DNA of 64,000 nucleotides from Actinomadura macrotermitis. GTDB taxonomy: Bacteria > Actinomycetota > Actinomycetes > Streptosporangiales > Streptosporangiaceae. Position numbers and translations under genes: made by a program. Location of the stretch: contig NZ_WEGH01000001.1 in assembly GCF_009604375.1 (NCBI RefSeq), forward strand, positions 868,001-932,000, written 5' to 3'. The notes beneath the pieces are model-generated. The model saw only the letters and a list, made by a program, of their open reading frames with translations, was not told where the DNA came from and ran no database searches. Shown here piece after piece: positions 55,041 through 63,026 of this stretch; position 1 is the stretch's first letter; the number at the start of each line of letters is the position of its first letter.

Positions 55041-55595
55041 GTGCCACGCCCCAAGCGACCCCTGATCACGCGCGACGCCATCATGCGCACCGCACTGCGC
55101 CTCGTGGACGAGCACGGCCCCGCCGCCCTGTCCACCAACCGGATCGCCGCCGAGCTGGGCGTGAAGGGGCCGTCCCTGTACAACCACGTCTCCGGCCGCG
55201 GCGAGATCATCGACGGGCTGCGCGAGCTCCTGACCGCCGACATGGACCTCGACGCGGCCGGCCTGCGCCCCTGGACCGCGGCCTGCGACCGGATGGCCCG
55301 CTCCTACCGCGCGTCCTTCGCGGCCCACCCGCGCGTCGTGCCGCTGCTGATCTCCCAGCCGATCCAGTCCCCGCTGGTGCTCGCGGCCTACGAGCGGGTG
55401 TTCGCGGTGCTACGCGAAGCGGGCTGGCCCGAGGACGACCTCATGCCGATGGTGCGGGCCATGGAGTACCTCGCCATCGGGTCGGTCCTCGATCTCGCCA
55501 CGGGGACGCCCGAGGAGACCGAGCGGGCCTTCGACATCGGCTTGAGCGCCTTCATCGCCGGCCTGGAGCGGCAGCTGGCCGAGCGTCCGGGCTAG
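55041..55595 (+). CDS. TetR-family transcriptional regulator
   Basis: This 184-residue protein has an N-terminal TetR domain (DAIMRTALRLVDEHGPAALS, NRIAAELGVKGPSLYNHVSG) and a C-terminal domain of the TetR_C type common in Streptomyces regulators, with a conserved AMEYLAIGSVLDLA helix. It diverges from the amidase gene and probably binds the palindrome at 54903-54921. The start is GTG at 55041, chosen because the DNA-binding domain follows within 12 residues; there is no clear ribosome binding site, and longer forms are possible. Confidence 0.87.
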   Translation: MPRPKRPLITRDAIMRTALRLVDEHGPAALSTNRIAAELGVKGPSLYNHVSGRGEIIDGLRELLTADMDLDAAGLRPWTAACDRMARSYRASFAAHPRVVPLLISQPIQSPLVLAAYERVFAVLREAGWPEDDLMPMVRAMEYLAIGSVLDLATGTPEETERAFDIGLSAFIAGLERQLAERPG

Positions 55596-55609
55596 GTCGA
55601 CGGAGCGGC

Positions 55610-56377
55610 TCACGGGGTGGGGATGCCCGCGGACGTGCGGGGTGGGCGCCCGAACCGGACCGGGACTCCCGGGGAGTACAGCACGCTCACGGGCTCGGCG
55701 GCCGGTGCGGGTAGCCCGGCCGCCGCCACGAGGCTCTCGTCGCACTCGAGGAGTTCGGCGTGGTGCAGGGGCCAGCGCGGGTGGCTGTTCGGCAGGTACA
55801 TCGAACGTCCGAAGAACGCGTTGTGCAGGCCCCAGCGGGCGGTCAGGAAGTGCTCGAGTTCCGAAGGCTCCTCGACCGGCCCCGCGACCCGTACGGCGAT
55901 CCGGCTGTGCGCGCCCGAAGGGCCGGGCCAGCGCCGGCGGCTGGTGTAGGTGACCGTGTCCCGTTCCCTGCGCACCTGCATCTTCGACCAGAGGTAGGGC
56001 AGGCGGAACGCCGTGCGGGCGATGGCGACGGGGATCAGGCGGGAGGCGTCCAGCGAACGGAACACCACGCCGCGCCGCCCCTGGTCGTCCACCGAGTAGA
56101 GGCGGACGTTGGTCTCGGGGAAGGACCCGAGATAGGGGACGCCGGGAAGGCCGAACCATCCCACCCGGTGCATCCGGAAGGCGACGAGCCCGACGTAGGT
56201 GGTCCCGTGCAGGGCGTCCGGACGTGTGCCGGGAGGCAGCAACGGCAGGACGTCGTCGGGATCGGCGGCCCAGTGGATGAAGGTCAGGTCCAGCCAGGAC
56301 TGGGTGAGCAGTGCGCGGTATGCGGCGTGCGGCGGATCGGCCGAGATCGGTTCCGGGAGGGTGTTCAGGGGCGGCAT
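55610..56377 (-). CDS. DUF2071 (YqjF-like) protein
   Basis: This 255-residue protein matches DUF2071: LTQSWLDLTFIHWAADPDDV, LHGTTYVGLVAFRMHRVG, PYLGSFPETNVRLYSVDD, FRSLDASRLIPVAIARTAF and LTARWGLHNAFFGRSMYLPN. It is an acetoacetate decarboxylase-like fold protein of unknown function. It stops 14 bp from the convergent tetR stop. Its ATG lies within the remains of an old HAD gene. Confidence 0.83.
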   Translation of the reverse strand: MPPLNTLPEPISADPPHAAYRALLTQSWLDLTFIHWAADPDDVLPLLPPGTRPDALHGTTYVGLVAFRMHRVGWFGLPGVPYLGSFPETNVRLYSVDDQGRRGVVFRSLDASRLIPVAIARTAFRLPYLWSKMQVRRERDTVTYTSRRRWPGPSGAHSRIAVRVAGPVEEPSELEHFLTARWGLHNAFFGRSMYLPNSHPRWPLHHAELLECDESLVAAAGLPAPAAEPVSVLYSPGVPVRFGRPPRTSAGIPTP

Positions 56378-56553
56378 CGCACCAGTATGGGCTGGAAAGG
56401 GCGGGGGCCGGACAGGCCGTGTTCCGGGTCGATCCTGTTCAGGAGCGGATGCGGGTCGGGGCCCGGGGACGGATAGGTCGGGTATTCCGTCACCGCCCCG
56501 AAGGGGATGAGGGGGCCGTCGATGTCGAGGAAGAGCAGCGGGGACTCGGGCAC
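56365..56553 (-). pseudogene. N-terminal remnant of a HAD-family protein gene
   Basis: A 62-codon frame reads VPESPLLFLDIDGPLIPFGA, then HPLLNRIDPEHG. This is the start of HAD-like hydrolases of actinomycetes: the nucleophile motif DIDGPL and the NxxxG region where these proteins normally continue with LLALP...WATTW. Here the similarity stops after EHG and the frame ends 14 codons later inside the DUF2071 gene start. The rest of the domain, including motifs II-IV, is missing. It is a truncated gene, probably cut by a deletion. Confidence 0.6.
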
Positions 56554-56614
56554 GGCCGCACGATAGGCGGTTTGGGGCCTATCGCGTTGTTTGGCGGGGG
56601 TGTATTCATGACGC

Positions 56615-59242
56615 GTGTCCACCCCGCTTCGCGGTCGCGCCGCCGAACTCGCGGCCGTCCGGCACCTGATCGAGGCCGGCCGCGGCGCCCTGACGTTCGC
56701 CGGGCCGTGCGGGATCGGCAAGTCCGCGCTGCTGGAGGCGGCCGCCGGGCTGGCCGCGGAGGCCGGGGCGCGGGTGCTGTGGCTGCGCGGCCATTCCGCC
56801 GAGGCGGCGGTCCCGTACGCGGGGCTGCACGCCCTTCTTCAGCCGCCGGCTTCGGCCCGGCCTGTCCTGGAGAGGCTGGAGAGCGGCGACGTCGGGCCCG
56901 CGCTGGCGTTGCCGGGGGCGGTTCTTGCCGCGCTGTCCGCCGATGCGCCGGTGGTGTGCTGTGTCGACGATGCCCACCTGGTCGACCCGGCCTCTTTGGA
57001 CGTGCTGGGGTTCGTGGTCCGGCGGTCGGGCGCGGTCCTGGTCGCGGCTTCCGCCGAGGCGGGTGACACGCCGCTCGGCCCGCTGGACGGGGCGGCCGTC
57101 GCCGAGATCGTCGGCGATCTGCTGCCCGGGCCGGTGCCCTCGATGCTCCGGGACGGGATCGTCCGGGCGGCGCGGGGCAATCCGCTGGCCGTCGTCGAGC
57201 TCGTGGGGGCGCTGACGCCCGCGCAGCTGGCGGGGACCGACCCGCCGCCGGAGCATCCGCCGCGTCAGGGGCGGCTGTGGCGGGGCCTCGCCGCGGCGCT
57301 GGACGGCCTGAGCGAGCCGGTCCTGGACGCGCTTCTCCTGGCCGCCGCGGAGCCGGGGCTCATGGCGGGCGCGTTGCCGCCGGAGGGGCTGGAGGCCGCC
57401 GAGGCCGCCGGGTTCCTGGTCGTCGAGGACGGCCGGGCCGGGTTCCGGCAGCCGCTGCTCGGGCCGGTGGTCTACGAGCGCGCTCCCCTGGCCCGGCGGC
57501 GAAGGGCGCACCGGCTGCTCGCCGGGGTCTTCGACGACGCGGGCGACGTGCTGCGGCGGGCGTGGCACCGGGCCGCGGCACAGGACGCGCCGGGACCCGA
57601 GCTGGCCGAGGAGCTGGCCCAGGCGGCCGAGGCGGCCCGCCCGTACGTGCATCCGGCCGAACTGGTCCGGGTGCTGGCGCGGGCGGCCGAGCTGACCGGC
57701 GACCACCGGGTCCGGGCGGCCCGGCTGGTGGCCGCCGCGCGGGCCGCCTGGTCTGCCGGGCAGCCGCACCGCGCGCGTGTGCTGCTGGCGGGGTTCTGTC
57801 CGCCGGCCGCCGACGCGGGCGTCCAGGCGGGCGTCGGGCTGGTCCGCGGCAACCTGGCCCTGCGGGCCGGGCCGGCCGCGCTGGCCCGCGACGAGCTGCT
57901 GGCGGCCGCGCGGCTGATGGAACGCGACCGCGCGCAGGCCGTGCGCACGCTCATGCGGGCAGGCGAGGCGGGCTACCTGGCCGGCGACCACCGCCGCTAT
58001 CTCGCCGCCGCCCGGGACGCCGCCGCGCTGCGCCGCGCCGACGACCCGGCGTCCCTGCAGCTGATGTTCGAGTACCTCGACGGCATGGCCGCCACCTTCC
58101 GCGGGCGGCACCGGGAGGCGGCCGGGCCGCTGCGCCGGGTGCTGGAGCTGGCCCCGGCCGCGGGCGGCCCCTCGGTGCTGGTGTGGGCGAGCGTGGCGGG
58201 GCAGTTCCTCGGCGAGGACGCGCGGGCGCTGCGGCTCGCCCGGCGCGCCCTCGGCATGGCCCGCGACCGCGGTGCGGCCGCGGCGGTCCCGCAGATCATC
58301 GAGTTCCTGGTGCACGCCCACTACTGGCTGGGCCGCTACGACGAGGCGGCCGAGAGCGCCGCCGAGGGGCTGCGGCTGGCCGAGGAGGCCGGCCAGCCGA
58401 ACACCGCCGCCCTGCACCTGTCCTCGCTGGCGATGGTGTCGGCGATCCGCGGTGACGCCGAGTCCGCGCGGGCCCGCTCGCGGGCGGCGCTGCGGCTCGC
58501 CGCCGCCCACGGCGTCGGCATGGTCCAGGCGCGCGGCGCGTGGGCGCTCGCCTGCCTGGACCTGGCGGCGGGGCGGCACGCCCAGGCCGTCGCCGGGCTG
58601 CGCGCGACGGCGTGGACGGGACGCGGCCAGGGGCATCTGGTCGTCCAGGTGCTGGCCACCCCGCAGCTCGTCGAGGCCGCCGCCCGGGCCGGGACGGCCG
58701 AGGCGGCCGGGGCGCGCGAGGCGCTGGCGGTCTACGAGCGGTGGGCGGACAGCACGGGCAGTCCCGGCCGGCGGGCCCTGGCCGCCCGCTGCCGCGCCCT
58801 GCTGGCGTCGCCGGCCGAGTCCGCCGAGTTGTATCTGCACGCGCTCGACCTGCACCAGCAGGCCGAGTGCGACTTCGAGCGGGCCCGCACCCAGCTGCTT
58901 TTCGGCGGCACGCTGCGGCGCCTGCGCCGCCGCCGGGACTCGCGCGAGCACCTGCAGCAGGCGCTGGAGACCTTCGACCGGCTCGGCGCGCGGACCTGGG
59001 CGCAGCAGGCGCGGGCCGAGCTGCGCGCGGCGGGCGGGTCCGTCGGGACGGGCCCGGCGGACGCCGCCCGCGAGCTGACCCCGCAGCAGCTCCAGATCGC
59101 CCGGCTGGTCGCGGCGGGCGCGACCAACCGGGAGATCGCGGCGCGGCTCTATCTGAGCCACCGCACGGTCGAGCACCACCTCAGCAAGATCTTCGCCAGG
59201 CTGGAGGTCCGCTCCCGCGTCGAGCTGGCCCGGTTGTTCTGA
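56615..59242 (+). CDS. LuxR-family regulator with N-terminal ATPase (LAL type)
   Basis: This 875-residue protein has an AAA-type domain with Walker A GPCGIGKS (residues 30-37) and Walker B VVCCVDDAHLVD, a long TPR-like helical middle (about 300-800), and a C-terminal LuxR helix-turn-helix (ELTPQQLQIARLVAAGATNR, EIAARLYLSHRTVEHHLSKI). This is the large ATP-binding LuxR (LAL) layout, found in activators of sugar use and of secondary metabolism. The start is GTG at 56615 with GGGGG upstream. No target cluster is adjacent. It ends 2 bp from the convergent lipase stop. Confidence 0.9.
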   Translation: MSTPLRGRAAELAAVRHLIEAGRGALTFAGPCGIGKSALLEAAAGLAAEAGARVLWLRGHSAEAAVPYAGLHALLQPPASARPVLERLESGDVGPALALPGAVLAALSADAPVVCCVDDAHLVDPASLDVLGFVVRRSGAVLVAASAEAGDTPLGPLDGAAVAEIVGDLLPGPVPSMLRDGIVRAARGNPLAVVELVGALTPAQLAGTDPPPEHPPRQGRLWRGLAAALDGLSEPVLDALLLAAAEPGLMAGALPPEGLEAAEAAGFLVVEDGRAGFRQPLLGPVVYERAPLARRRRAHRLLAGVFDDAGDVLRRAWHRAAAQDAPGPELAEELAQAAEAARPYVHPAELVRVLARAAELTGDHRVRAARLVAAARAAWSAGQPHRARVLLAGFCPPAADAGVQAGVGLVRGNLALRAGPAALARDELLAAARLMERDRAQAVRTLMRAGEAGYLAGDHRRYLAAARDAAALRRADDPASLQLMFEYLDGMAATFRGRHREAAGPLRRVLELAPAAGGPSVLVWASVAGQFLGEDARALRLARRALGMARDRGAAAAVPQIIEFLVHAHYWLGRYDEAAESAAEGLRLAEEAGQPNTAALHLSSLAMVSAIRGDAESARARSRAALRLAAAHGVGMVQARGAWALACLDLAAGRHAQAVAGLRATAWTGRGQGHLVVQVLATPQLVEAAARAGTAEAAGAREALAVYERWADSTGSPGRRALAARCRALLASPAESAELYLHALDLHQQAECDFERARTQLLFGGTLRRLRRRRDSREHLQQALETFDRLGARTWAQQARAELRAAGGSVGTGPADAARELTPQQLQIARLVAAGATNREIAARLYLSHRTVEHHLSKIFARLEVRSRVELARLF

Positions 59243-59244
59243 GG

Positions 59245-59919
59245 TCAGGAGGCCAGGAAGTTCCGCACCGCCGTGAGGACCACCGGGTCGGTCAGGAAGG
59301 TCAGGTGGTTCTCACAGGCCAGGTAGTTGTTGGTGGCGCCGGACAGCCTGGTGCTGGTGTAGGGGTTGATGACGCCGTCGCAGGGCGAGTACCAGGTCGC
59401 GTACCCGGCCGTGCCGGGCGTCTCGTCGCCGGCCGCGGTGAGCTGGCCGATGAACGCCGACCCCGGCAGCATCTCCACGCACGAGGCGTAGATGAGGCAG
59501 GCTCCCGCCGCGGTCGTGCCGTGGTTGGCGCCGGCCAGCGACGCCACGTGCCGGACGCGGGCGTCGCCGCCGAGCTCGCTGACGTACCAGCGGGTGACCA
59601 GGCCGCCCATCGAGTGGTTGACGATGTCGACCTTGTCGCTGCCGGTGCGCGCCCGGACCTGGTCGACGTAGGTGGCGAGCTGGGCGGCGCTGGTCTTGTT
59701 GGAGGCCGCCCAGTTGTACTGGAAGGCGTACAGCTCGTCGCTGCTGTATCCGGCGCTGCGGAACGACGCGATCGCCGTCGTCCAGTTGGACGCGCTGCCG
59801 CTGAAGCCGTGGACGAACACCACCGGCGTGTGGGTCGTCGCGGCGGACGCCTGCGGCACCGGTGCCGCCAGGAACAGCGCCGCGATGAGCGCGGCGGCGA
59901 ACCCGAGGATCTTGCGCAT
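59245..59919 (-). CDS. Secreted lipase (alpha/beta-hydrolase)
   Basis: This 224-residue secreted enzyme has a signal peptide (RKILGFAAALIAALFLAAP, cleavage near ASAA). The mature part shows VVFVHGFSGSASNWTTAI (oxyanion region), VDIVNHSMGGLVTRWYV (nucleophile Ser in NHSMGG), SPCDGVINPYTS (Asp) and CENHLTFLTD (His). Four cysteines suggest two disulfides. It matches class 2/EstA-type lipases of Streptomyces and Bacillus. AGGAGG is 5 nt before the ATG but lies inside a predicted hairpin, so translation may be controlled. Confidence 0.92.
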   Translation of the reverse strand: MRKILGFAAALIAALFLAAPVPQASAATTHTPVVFVHGFSGSASNWTTAIASFRSAGYSSDELYAFQYNWAASNKTSAAQLATYVDQVRARTGSDKVDIVNHSMGGLVTRWYVSELGGDARVRHVASLAGANHGTTAAGACLIYASCVEMLPGSAFIGQLTAAGDETPGTAGYATWYSPCDGVINPYTSTRLSGATNNYLACENHLTFLTDPVVLTAVRNFLAS

Positions 59920-59925
59920 GTGAGC

Positions 59926-59979
59926 CTCCTGGGGGGTGGGAGTCCCCAGGAGTGTCACAACGGGAGGGCCGGTTTTATA
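59926..59979 (-). promoter_or_regulatory. Lipase promoter and hairpin covering the ribosome binding site
   Basis: On the minus strand TATAAA (59974-59979) is an excellent -10, giving a leader of about 50 nt. The leader folds into a 9-bp perfect hairpin, CTCCTGGGG with CCCCAGGAG (59944-59952 and 59926-59934), whose 3' arm holds most of the AGGAGG ribosome binding site (59925-59930). Confidence 0.6.
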
Positions 59980-60005
59980 TCCGTGCTTTCACCCTCTTGT
60001 CCCGC

Positions 60006-60695
60006 TCAGCCGAGCGGGAGCCAGGTGATCCCCAGGCGGGCCGCGGCGGCGGACTCCGCCGGGGTCGGCGGAGTGCGGCCGGACGCCTTGGCGATGAGCT
60101 CGGCCTGGTCCCAGCCCAGTTCGGCGACGCGGTCCGCGCCGGAGGCGACGAGCAGGTCCGCGACGACGCCCGCGGCCGACGGCGCGGTCCACGGGGCCCG
60201 GTCCAGGGCGATCGCCAGGTCCAGGCCGTGCAGGGCGAGCTCGACGACGCGGGTCGCCATGAACTCGGTGAGCAGCATGCCGTCACCGTGCCGGGTGACG
60301 ACGATCCGGTCCGGCGGCTGCGCCCGGACGGCCTCGCGGGTGCGGCGGCGGCAGTCGTCGAACGCCGCGGCCAGCTCGGCGGCCGTCCGATAGGCGGCCG
60401 CGTCCCGCCGCGTCGCCTCCACCCGCTCGGCGTTGCTCGCGGCGTCGAAGATCCCCGGGTTGAAGTACCCGGTCGCGTCCAGGGCCGGGGCGGGCGGCGG
60501 CGGGACGGCCAGGCCGCTGACGGGGCGCGCGGCCCCGTTGCGAACGTGCACCACCAGCTCGCGGACGGTCCACGGCGGGCAGGGGGTCGCCCGGTCCAGG
60601 TCGGCGTCGGCCAGGGTGTGCAGCACCCCGGCCAGCCGCTCCGCTTCGTCGTCGAAAGCGTCGAGGGGGCCGCTCGGCGGCGTTGATCTCTCCAC
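60006..60695 (-). CDS. Maleylpyruvate isomerase/DinB-like (TIGR03083-type) protein
   Basis: This 229-residue protein begins with the metal-binding four-helix domain typical of mycothiol-dependent maleylpyruvate isomerase-like and DinB-like proteins: ATPCPPWTVRELVVHVRNGA near residue 36-55, and later VELALHGLDLAIALDR. The His residues in these two segments (VVHVR and LHGLDL) are the likely metal ligands. Such proteins use mycothiol chemistry or have unknown roles. The start is GTG at 60695; an ATG at 60725 would bring it within 10 bp of the divergent gene start. It diverges from the methyltransferase gene. Confidence 0.75.
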   Translation of the reverse strand: MERSTPPSGPLDAFDDEAERLAGVLHTLADADLDRATPCPPWTVRELVVHVRNGAARPVSGLAVPPPPAPALDATGYFNPGIFDAASNAERVEATRRDAAAYRTAAELAAAFDDCRRRTREAVRAQPPDRIVVTRHGDGMLLTEFMATRVVELALHGLDLAIALDRAPWTAPSAAGVVADLLVASGADRVAELGWDQAELIAKASGRTPPTPAESAAAARLGITWLPLG

Positions 60696-60710
60696 GAAGG
60701 GAGCGTATCC

Positions 60711-60736
60711 CCCGGATCCGGGCATGGTTGAACCAT
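60711..60736. promoter_or_regulatory. Two palindromes in a 39-bp divergent gap
   Basis: CCCGGATCCGGG (60711-60722) and ATGGTT-G-AACCAT (60724-60736) are both perfect. The second runs into the start codon of the methyltransferase gene. Both genes must be expressed from this very short region. Confidence 0.4.
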
Positions 60737-61886
60737 GGACCTCGACGAGAGGATCGGCCGGCTCGCGGACGCGCTCGCCGCCGCCGGGCGGCTCGCCGAC
60801 CCGCGCTGGCGGGACGCCCTGTTCGCCGTGCCGCGGCACCTGTTCGCGCCGGAGCGGGCCTGGGCCGTGCCGGACCGGCCGCGGGCCGAGGGCGTCGCCA
60901 TCGACCGGGCCGCCGACCCGGCCACCTGGTGGGAGCTCGTCTACGCCGACGCGGCGATCGCCGTCCAGGTGGACGACGGGGCGGGCGACCCGGCGGCCGG
61001 GACCGGCGCGTGGACGAACTCGCTGTCGGCGCCGGGGATCGTGCTGCCGTTCCTGGAGGAGCTGCACGTGCTGCCCCACCAGCGGGTGCTGGAGATCGGC
61101 ACCGGGACCGGGTGGACCGCCGGGCTGCTGGCCTGGCTGCTCGGGGACGGCGCCGTGACCTCGGTGGAGATCGACGAGGCGCTGGCCGGGCGCGCGGTGG
61201 CGAACCTGCGGGCGGCCGGCCTGGCGCCGCGGGTCGTCGCCGGGGACGGCGCCGCGGGGTTCGCCGAGGACGCCCCCTACGACCGGGTGCACGTGACCTG
61301 CGGCGTCGACCGGGTGCCGTTCTCGTGGGTGGAGCAGACCCGGCCCGGCGGCGTCATCGTGCTGCCCTGGTCGCCGGGGTGGGGGCTCGGGCACCTGGCG
61401 CGGCTGGTGGTGGGCGACGGGGTCGCGGTGGGGCGGCTGCTGGAACCCGCCGGGTTCATGATGCTGCGCTCCCAGCGGCGGCCGTTCGGAACGCCGGACG
61501 ATCCCGGGGCGGCCGCCGGGTCGGCCACCCAGATCGATCCGAGGGTGCTGGCGGGTGACGCGCCAGGCGCGGAGGTGGCGATCAACGCGCTCGTCCCGGG
61601 CGTCCGGATGCAACTGGAGAGCGCGCCGGACGGATCGGTGCGGTTCTGGGCCGTGCTGGACGGTCCCGTGGTGGGTGGTACAGCCTGGGCCGCCGCGGAC
61701 TTCTCCCCCGGGCTGCCGGAGTTCCGAGTGCGGCAAAGCGGGGAGCGCCGGCTGTGGGACGAGGTGGAGAACGCCTACCTGCGGTGGGTCGGCTGGGGCC
61801 AGCCGGCCCGGGACCGGTTCGGGTTGACGGTCGGGCCCGACGGGCAGCAGGTCTGGCTCGACCGGCCCGACTTCATTGTGCGGTGA
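60735..61886 (+). CDS. PCMT-family O-methyltransferase with a C-terminal extension
   Basis: This 383-residue protein has a protein-L-isoaspartate methyltransferase-like domain: PRWRDALFAVPRHLFAPER near the start, SLSAPGIVLPFLEELHVLPH, the SAM motif VLEIGTGTGWTAGLLAWLLG and VHVTCGVDRVPFSWVEQTRPGG-type region. The last 150 residues form an extra beta-rich domain not found in classic PCMT (about 210 residues). Long forms act on isoaspartate repair or as peptide aspartate methyltransferases. No precursor peptide gene is nearby, so a repair role or other target is open. It overlaps the convergent lipoprotein gene by 14 bp. Confidence 0.83.
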   Translation: MDLDERIGRLADALAAAGRLADPRWRDALFAVPRHLFAPERAWAVPDRPRAEGVAIDRAADPATWWELVYADAAIAVQVDDGAGDPAAGTGAWTNSLSAPGIVLPFLEELHVLPHQRVLEIGTGTGWTAGLLAWLLGDGAVTSVEIDEALAGRAVANLRAAGLAPRVVAGDGAAGFAEDAPYDRVHVTCGVDRVPFSWVEQTRPGGVIVLPWSPGWGLGHLARLVVGDGVAVGRLLEPAGFMMLRSQRRPFGTPDDPGAAAGSATQIDPRVLAGDAPGAEVAINALVPGVRMQLESAPDGSVRFWAVLDGPVVGGTAWAAADFSPGLPEFRVRQSGERRLWDEVENAYLRWVGWGQPARDRFGLTVGPDGQQVWLDRPDFIVR

Positions 61887-62355
61887 CCTTGCCGTCCCTG
61901 ACGGTCACGCCCGCGTACGGTGCGCCGCCACCGCAGCCGGGGCCGTTGGGCTCCGACATCTTGGCGGTGGTCGCGACCTTCTGCCGCAGCAGCCGCTTAC
62001 CGGCCTTGTCCTTGAGGGTGAGCGTGATGGCGATCGGCGCCTGGGGCAGGTCGCCGATCTGCGCCAGACCCGTCTTGCCACCGGTGGGGGTCATCTGCGC
62101 GCTGCAGACCTCGCCCTTGCAGGGCTGGGGGACGGAATCCGTCGACGGGAGCAGCTCGACCTCGGAGGCGCGGCAGGTCGTACCCCAGCAGACCTGCATG
62201 GCGGCCGTGGCGACCCTGGCCGCGTAGGGCGGCTCGATCCCCACGTTGACACCGCGCACGCCGGCCATCATGGTGCACTGCCGCCCCGCCTCGAAGGCCG
62301 TGCTCCCGCAGGCCGTGAGGGCGGCGAGACAGGCCGCCACCGCGAAGACTCGCAT
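61873..62355 (-). CDS. Putative lipoprotein
   Basis: This 160-residue protein has lipobox ALTAC (Cys16) after MRVFAVAACLA. The mature part has six further cysteines (RQCTMMAG, QVCWGTTC, QPCKGEVC, PGCGGG), which suggests a disulfide-rich fold outside the membrane. I do not recognise a family. I chose the ATG at 62355, ten codons inside the longest frame, because it starts the signal sequence. Its 3' end overlaps the methyltransferase gene. Confidence 0.7.
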   Translation of the reverse strand: MRVFAVAACLAALTACGSTAFEAGRQCTMMAGVRGVNVGIEPPYAARVATAAMQVCWGTTCRASEVELLPSTDSVPQPCKGEVCSAQMTPTGGKTGLAQIGDLPQAPIAITLTLKDKAGKRLLRQKVATTAKMSEPNGPGCGGGAPYAGVTVRDGKVTAQ

Positions 62356-62392
62356 ATTCGGACCATAGCGAGAAAACAGCTCCACCGACGCG

Positions 62393-62420
62393 AAAAGCCC
62401 CGGCCTTGGGGGGCCGGGGC
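62393..62420 (-). terminator. dps terminator
   Basis: On the minus strand 9-bp arms GCCCCGGCC and GGCCGGGGC with a 6-nt loop are followed by TTTT. It lies 14 nt after the dps stop and is the clearest intrinsic terminator in the window. Confidence 0.85.
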
Positions 62421-62434
62421 GTTCGGTTCGCGGA

Positions 62435-62902
62435 TCAGGTCTGGGCCTGGAACATCCAGTGCTGCTTCTCCAGCTCGGCCGTGATGCCGATGAGCAGGTC
62501 CTGGGAGACCGGGTCCGGCTCGTCGGTGGCGGCGATGCGCTCCCGGAACCGGCCGATGATCTGCGCGAGCAGATCGGTCACCGCGGCCACGACCTTGTCG
62601 TCGGCCAGATAGCCGGCCTCCAGCTGCGGCAGCTCGGACCGGTCGGCGACCGTGCGGGCGCGGCCGTCGGGGTTCACGCCGATGGCGATGGCGCGCTCGG
62701 CCACCTCGTCCATCGACTGGCGGGCCAGGTCCACGACCTCGTCCAGATGCTCGTGCACGACCTTGAAGTTGCGGCCGGTGAGGTTCCAGTGCGCCTGCTT
62801 GGCCAGCAGCGAGAGGTCGACCAGGTCGACCAGCGCCCCCTGCAGCGCCGTGCCGGCGGCCTTCTGGGCGGCCTCGTCGAGCGGGCTCTTGATCGTCGCC
62901 AT
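62435..62902 (-). CDS. dps: DNA-protecting ferritin-like protein Dps
   Basis: This 155-residue ferritin-like protein shows the Dps ferroxidase region LLAKQAHWNLTGRNFKVVHEHLDEVVD: His and Asp residues from neighbouring subunits build the inter-subunit iron site. The end QDLLIGITAELEKQHWMFQAQ is also typical. It stores iron and shields DNA in starvation and oxidative stress as a dodecamer. GGAAGGAG precedes the ATG at 62902. It lies downstream of clgR on the same strand, 124 bp apart, so it probably has its own promoter, followed by a strong terminator. Confidence 0.95.
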   Translation of the reverse strand: MATIKSPLDEAAQKAAGTALQGALVDLVDLSLLAKQAHWNLTGRNFKVVHEHLDEVVDLARQSMDEVAERAIAIGVNPDGRARTVADRSELPQLEAGYLADDKVVAAVTDLLAQIIGRFRERIAATDEPDPVSQDLLIGITAELEKQHWMFQAQT

Positions 62903-63026
62903 GTCGGGGCTCCTTCCGCGCTGTGTCCGTTCGTTCCGTTACAACACGCAAGCGTCCCCGTTACTGCCCCGGATACGCGTGAGGCCGCCCACACCTCCCG
63001 TGGGGCGGCCACCGCATCGGACCCGG

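Noticed and set aside
56615..59242. LAL regulator as a marker of a biosynthetic gene cluster
   Set aside because: No polyketide, peptide synthetase, terpene or tailoring genes are adjacent. The neighbours are a lipase, a DUF2071 protein and a gene remnant.
60735..61886. Methyltransferase as part of a lanthipeptide cluster
   Set aside because: There is no precursor peptide, dehydratase or cyclase gene in the surrounding 10 kb.
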